DNA from: Candidatus Contubernalis alkalaceticus
Lineage (GTDB): Bacteria; Bacillota; Dethiobacteria; SKNC01
Direction: 5' to 3'
Length of the DNA: 64,000 bases
Assembly (NCBI RefSeq): GCF_022558445.1
Contig: NZ_CP054699.1
Span: 2,744,001 to 2,808,000 of the forward strand
Shown here: positions 61,247 through 64,000 of the stretch, in pieces
How the letters are laid out: the number at the start of each line of letters is the position of its first letter
Position numbering within the stretch: the first letter of the stretch is position 1
Position numbers and translations under genes: made by a program
Notes under the pieces: generated by a model
What the model was told of the DNA's origin: nothing
Databases searched by the model: none
The model's input: the letters and a program-made list of their open reading frames with translations, nothing else

Positions 61247-61723
61247 CTAGTGGTCGTCTTCATACTCAACCGGGTTTTTAGCCGTAAGCTCATTTCCGCT
61301 GCTGTCTAACACTTTCAAGTCAAACTCAGAGGGAAAATGCTCAAGAAACACTACATACTCCCCTGCTTCCGTTATCTCAAAGGTAATAGTTGTTTGATCG
61401 GGGTTTAAAACCAAGGTATAACCATAGTCCGGCAGAGCTATAAAATCACCTCCGGGCTGAATCTCTGTTATATCCTCTTCTTCCAAAATATGATGAGCAT
61501 GATGAGCAATATCCTCCATATCTCCTTCATTCAATACAAAAGCTATATCGCAAGAGGGATCACCGCTTTCCATAAATTCCAGGTTATAAACGCCCAATTC
61601 AAAAGTAAATTCACCACTCCATTCAAATGGTAAATCCCCATGGTCATGACCATGATCGTCCCCACAGCCGGCAAAAGCCAATAAACTAATTAGGATGACA
61701 AACAATATACAGTATTTTTTCAT
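61247..61723 (-). CDS. His-rich lipoprotein, likely extracytoplasmic metal binder
   Basis: A lipobox FAGC20 is followed by GDDHGHDHGD; a second His group is HHAHHI (about 74-79) and the end is EYEDDH. The rest is an unnamed beta-domain of about 110 residues with two Cys (one in the lipobox, one in GDPSCDIAF). It is the first gene after cobalamin riboswitch 3, so cobalt binding for CbiM is the natural guess; zinc is also possible. ATG with AGAGGGGAT upstream. Confidence 0.75.
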   Translation of the reverse strand: MKKYCILFVILISLLAFAGCGDDHGHDHGDLPFEWSGEFTFELGVYNLEFMESGDPSCDIAFVLNEGDMEDIAHHAHHILEEEDITEIQPGGDFIALPDYGYTLVLNPDQTTITFEITEAGEYVVFLEHFPSEFDLKVLDSSGNELTAKNPVEYEDDH

Positions 61724-61849
61724 TTTTTAAAAAATCCCCTCTTTCTTTTTTAAATAAATAATAATTATTGCCTATAATACCATCATCATAGTGCTGTAAA
61801 TTATTAAATAAAGAACCACCTCCTAAAAAATTCCATCTTTCACCATAAT

Positions 61850-61883
61850 AAAAAAACCTTTATACCCGTAATGGGTATAAAGG
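61850..61883 (-). terminator. Riboswitch 3 terminator
   Basis: Perfect 11-bp stem CCTTTATACCC/GGGTATAAAGG, 5-base loop, followed by seven Ts on the minus strand. It lies between the aptamer and the lipoprotein gene. Confidence 0.85.
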
Positions 61884-61946
61884 TCTTAACATCAATAAAA
61901 ATAAAAACTACCCCCATACACCGTGGGTACTTTAATAAAGAGAAAA

Positions 61947-62118
61947 CAAGCAGGTCTCCTGACTTAGGTTCATCACACTTTTACGCCTTCCCGGCAGAGG
62001 TTAAAAGATTACCTCTACTGCCAGTGGCTGTATGTGTAAAAGGCTCACCATCACAGTGACGGGATCGTGCTGGACTCTCACCAGCTTCCCTTTTAATTCC
62101 GCAAAAACTCGTTTCCTT
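61947..62118 (-). promoter_or_regulatory. Cobalamin riboswitch 3
   Basis: Minus strand AAAAGGGAAGCTGGTGAGAG, TCCAGCACGATCCCGTCACTGT, GCCACTGGCAG and AAGTCAGGAGACCTGC appear in B12-element order. The conserved GGGCGGTC block is changed to CACGATCCC, a common variant. It controls the lipoprotein, cbiM and accessory gene. Confidence 0.9.
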
Positions 62119-62193
62119 ATATATTCAATTATTAATTAATATATTAAACTTACACTTACTTCCTTCATAACACTGCTAAAAAATCTTACTTCT

Positions 62194-62222
62194 ATAATAC
62201 AATAAATTATGTGTAATTGCAA
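62194..62222 (-). promoter_or_regulatory. Promoter of riboswitch 3 transcript with TGCAA-N5-TTGCA element
   Basis: Minus strand TTGCAA (62217-62222), 17-base spacer, TATTAT (62194-62199); the inverted repeat TGCAA-N5-TTGCA (62218-62232) overlaps the -35 box, as at riboswitch 1. Confidence 0.65.
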
Positions 62223-62407
62223 GTGAATTGCATTATTTAAATTTTCTATCTACTCAAAAATTTTAAACATTTTAGTATACATTTTCAAATGTCCCCTGAG
62301 ATTATAATATAAAATAATCTTTTTTATATTACCTTTTTCATGTTTTACATCAGTATCAATTGAGCTTTAGATTTCCCTTTTAAGATTTTAAAGTTGGACT
62401 AAAAATT

Positions 62408-63214
62408 TTAAACCTTTTGGATATAAAACTTAATTACATCTACCGCTTCTTCTGCATTCCGGGGTTTGAATCCAGTGCCTTTAAAAATCTCCGCCAGCAT
62501 GGGAACTTCCAAAAATGCCTGAAGCATCAATTCCCGATCTGTTAACAATTCCACTTCTCCCGCAGCCAACACTTTGCCCTCTTTCATAATAATCACCTGA
62601 TCAGCCCAGGTAAAAGCCAGGTTAACATCATGGGTGCTGAGAATCAAGGTGGCTCCTTTTGAATTTAAATCGTTTAAGATTTCCACCATTTGACCGGTAG
62701 AATAAGGATCCAGGCCGGAAAAAGGCTCATCACAAACCATCATTTCCGGTTCCATGGCCAACAGTCCCGCTATGGCCACTTTCTTTTTTTGACCCAGGCT
62801 TAAATTATAAGGGGGTTTGTCCTTTAAAACTTCAATGTTTACTCTCTTCATGGCACTTAAGGTTCTAGATAAAACCTCTTCTTCTGAAAGCTTTAAATTC
62901 CTTGGCCCGAAAGCAATATCATTAAATACGGTGGTGGAAAAAAGCTGATTATCGGGATTATCAAAAAGAAGTCCCACCATTTGTCTAATCTTAGATATAT
63001 TCTCCTTTTTTAGGGGATAACCCATTACTGTAATCTGTCCCTGTTGGGGCAAAAATATCCCGTTTAAGTGGTAAATTAAAGTGGTCTTCCCGCTTCCATT
63101 AGAACCCAGTATCGCTGTTTTTTTGTTTTTTTCTATTTTCAAATGGATCTCTTTCAAGGCTTCAGTACCATCGTCATAATTATAGGTAAGGCCTGTTATA
63201 TCCACAGCATTCAT
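62408..63214 (-). CDS. cbiO: Cobalt/nickel ECF ATPase CbiO
   Basis: A 268-residue ATPase with GSNGSGKTTLIYHLNGI, the Q-loop phrase GLLFDNPDNQLFSTTVFNDIAFGPRNL typical of CbiO, signature LSLGQKKKVAIAGLLAMEPEMMVCDEPFSGLD and STHDVNLA. It pairs with the CbiQ protein encoded 4 bases upstream. The downstream riboswitch 3 leader starts a new unit, so this is the last gene of its own transcript, which starts beyond the window or at CbiQ. Confidence 0.9.
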   Translation of the reverse strand: MNAVDITGLTYNYDDGTEALKEIHLKIEKNKKTAILGSNGSGKTTLIYHLNGIFLPQQGQITVMGYPLKKENISKIRQMVGLLFDNPDNQLFSTTVFNDIAFGPRNLKLSEEEVLSRTLSAMKRVNIEVLKDKPPYNLSLGQKKKVAIAGLLAMEPEMMVCDEPFSGLDPYSTGQMVEILNDLNSKGATLILSTHDVNLAFTWADQVIIMKEGKVLAAGEVELLTDRELMLQAFLEVPMLAEIFKGTGFKPRNAEEAVDVIKFYIQKV

Positions 63215-63218
63215 TTAA

Positions 63219-63959
63219 TTACACCACCTGTTCTATAACGATTAAAAATACAACTACAAACACTGTAACTATAGTTTTTATCATATCCATGGAGGTAATA
63301 GGGGAAGGACTGCTTACGGGCATTTTCCCCTGAAAACAACGGGAGGACATGGCTCTATAAACATGTTCAGAGCGGTCCACAGATTTTATAAAAAGCCCCC
63401 CCGAAAGTTCTCCATAAACTTTTAAAGCATTGATATGAATACCACCAGAAAAAAGCCGGGAGGCCAGTGCCCTTTGAATACTCTTAATCTCCTGCATAAA
63501 TAAAAATGTGTAACGATAAGCCAAAAACAAAACAGTGATGATTATATAAGGCACTTTTAAATGATATAAGCCTTCCAAAAACTCTTCTATGGGCTGGGTC
63601 ACCAGCATAACAATCATAGCAGTCATGGAGGCTAAGGCTTTCAGAGATAGTAACGCCGCAAAATAGTAACGGTCCATTGCAGGGGGAAGCCCTCCCCCCA
63701 AAATAATGGGCACAGACATTAGTGCTAAAAAAGGCACCAATAGTAAGAGTTTTTTCATCAGGAAAGAAAAAGATAATCCCATAAGTAGTGCAGAAATCAA
63801 TGCAAAAAACAGAGCAGCTAAAACCAGTACTGGAGTATTTAAACTGACCACTCCAAAAACAAAAAGTAACGCAGCAGCAGTTTTAGCCCGAGTATCCCAG
63901 GCCCGCCCCCAAGTATTTACCCCAGCAATATGATTTCCTTTAAAATGATATCGGCCCAA
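63219..63959 (-). CDS. cbiQ: Cobalt/nickel ECF transmembrane protein CbiQ
   Basis: A 246-residue T component with GRAWDTRAKTAAALLFVFGVVSL at the start, LTLP-like central helices and the coupling stretch RALASRLFSGGIHINALKVYGEL plus EHVYRAMSSRCFQGK (the ARG-type motif). It completes CbiMQO with genes at 60488 and 62408. The start is TTG at 63959 with AAGGAG 9 bases upstream. The remaining 40 bases to the window end look like leader sequence. Confidence 0.87.
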   Translation of the reverse strand: MGRYHFKGNHIAGVNTWGRAWDTRAKTAAALLFVFGVVSLNTPVLVLAALFFALISALLMGLSFSFLMKKLLLLVPFLALMSVPIILGGGLPPAMDRYYFAALLSLKALASMTAMIVMLVTQPIEEFLEGLYHLKVPYIIITVLFLAYRYTFLFMQEIKSIQRALASRLFSGGIHINALKVYGELSGGLFIKSVDRSEHVYRAMSSRCFQGKMPVSSPSPITSMDMIKTIVTVFVVVFLIVIEQVV

Positions 63960-64000
63960 GTGAATCAGCTCCTTAAAAAAAATAACCTTTATCGACGTAA

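Noticed and set aside
1-64000. CRISPR arrays, tRNA or rRNA genes
   Set aside because: No regularly spaced short repeats, no cloverleaf-like sequence with CCA-end context and no rRNA-like stretches were noticed on either strand.

Overview
The window looks like chromosome from a low-GC, Gram-positive anaerobe (Bacillota, class Clostridia; genus not resolvable). Evidence: strong AGGAGG-type ribosome binding sites with frequent TTG/GTG starts, TTGACA/TATAAT promoters, many Rho-independent terminators, sortase B with sortase-anchored NEAT proteins, prolipoprotein-type binding proteins, DUF2325/DUF3793 proteins and cobalamin riboswitches. No rRNA, tRNA or CRISPR array was seen. Almost the whole window deals with metals and tetrapyrroles.

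Layout. (1) 1-7600, minus strand: cobamide salvage. A cobN 5' part, cbiZ and a btuFCD-type importer lie behind one cobalamin riboswitch; a CbiR-like TIM-barrel protein, a small unknown protein and a DUF2292 protein lie behind a second. (2) 7679-10337: an IS1634-family element between 352-bp identical direct repeats. (3) 10898-12894, plus: a DrrAB-type ABC exporter. (4) 12895-22416, minus: the most interesting locus, a ten-gene run encoding two NEAT surface proteins, sortase B, a NifH-like ATPase, an IsdE/HmuT-type lipoprotein with FecCD-type permease and ATPase, two NifDK-like proteins and a flavodoxin. It reads as a path from surface heme (or related tetrapyrrole) capture, through import, to reduction by a nitrogenase-like enzyme. 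(5) 22600-26468, minus: a DUF2325/DUF3793 operon behind a Fur-like box, then znuABC. (6) 27384-28715: a TlpA-like thioredoxin and CcdA. (7) 28877-43000: a RAYT transposase with its REP repeats, a PchR/YbtA-type AraC regulator, a toxin-antitoxin pair, and an ECF plus ABC-exporter-fold importer cluster (S, two ABC half-transporters, A, T) present as two reciprocally decayed copies around a small accessory patch. (8) 43153-45050: an ACR3-like permease with an early amber codon, then lgt. (9) 45241-55472: Dpp/Nik-type nickel or peptide importer with a His-tailed fused ATPase, a MarR regulator, a P1B ATPase and a second binding protein. (10) 55963-63959, minus: a Fur/Zur-family regulator, a YcgQ-like protein, a COG0523 GTPase fused to a YcgR-like permease, a canonical COG0523 GTPase, CbiM with accessory proteins behind a third cobalamin riboswitch, and CbiO/CbiQ.

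Working together: cobalt enters by CbiMQO; finished corrinoids enter by BtuFCD and are trimmed by CbiZ and probably the CbiR-like protein. Zinc enters by ZnuABC, with COG0523 proteins as likely chaperones. Iron probably comes from heme (region 4) and from a siderophore-like compound (region 7). Fur-like boxes occur at three iron-type sites, and a shared TGCAA-N5-TTGCA element overlaps the -35 of two of the riboswitch promoters. Functions are inferred from sequence recognition and gene order only.
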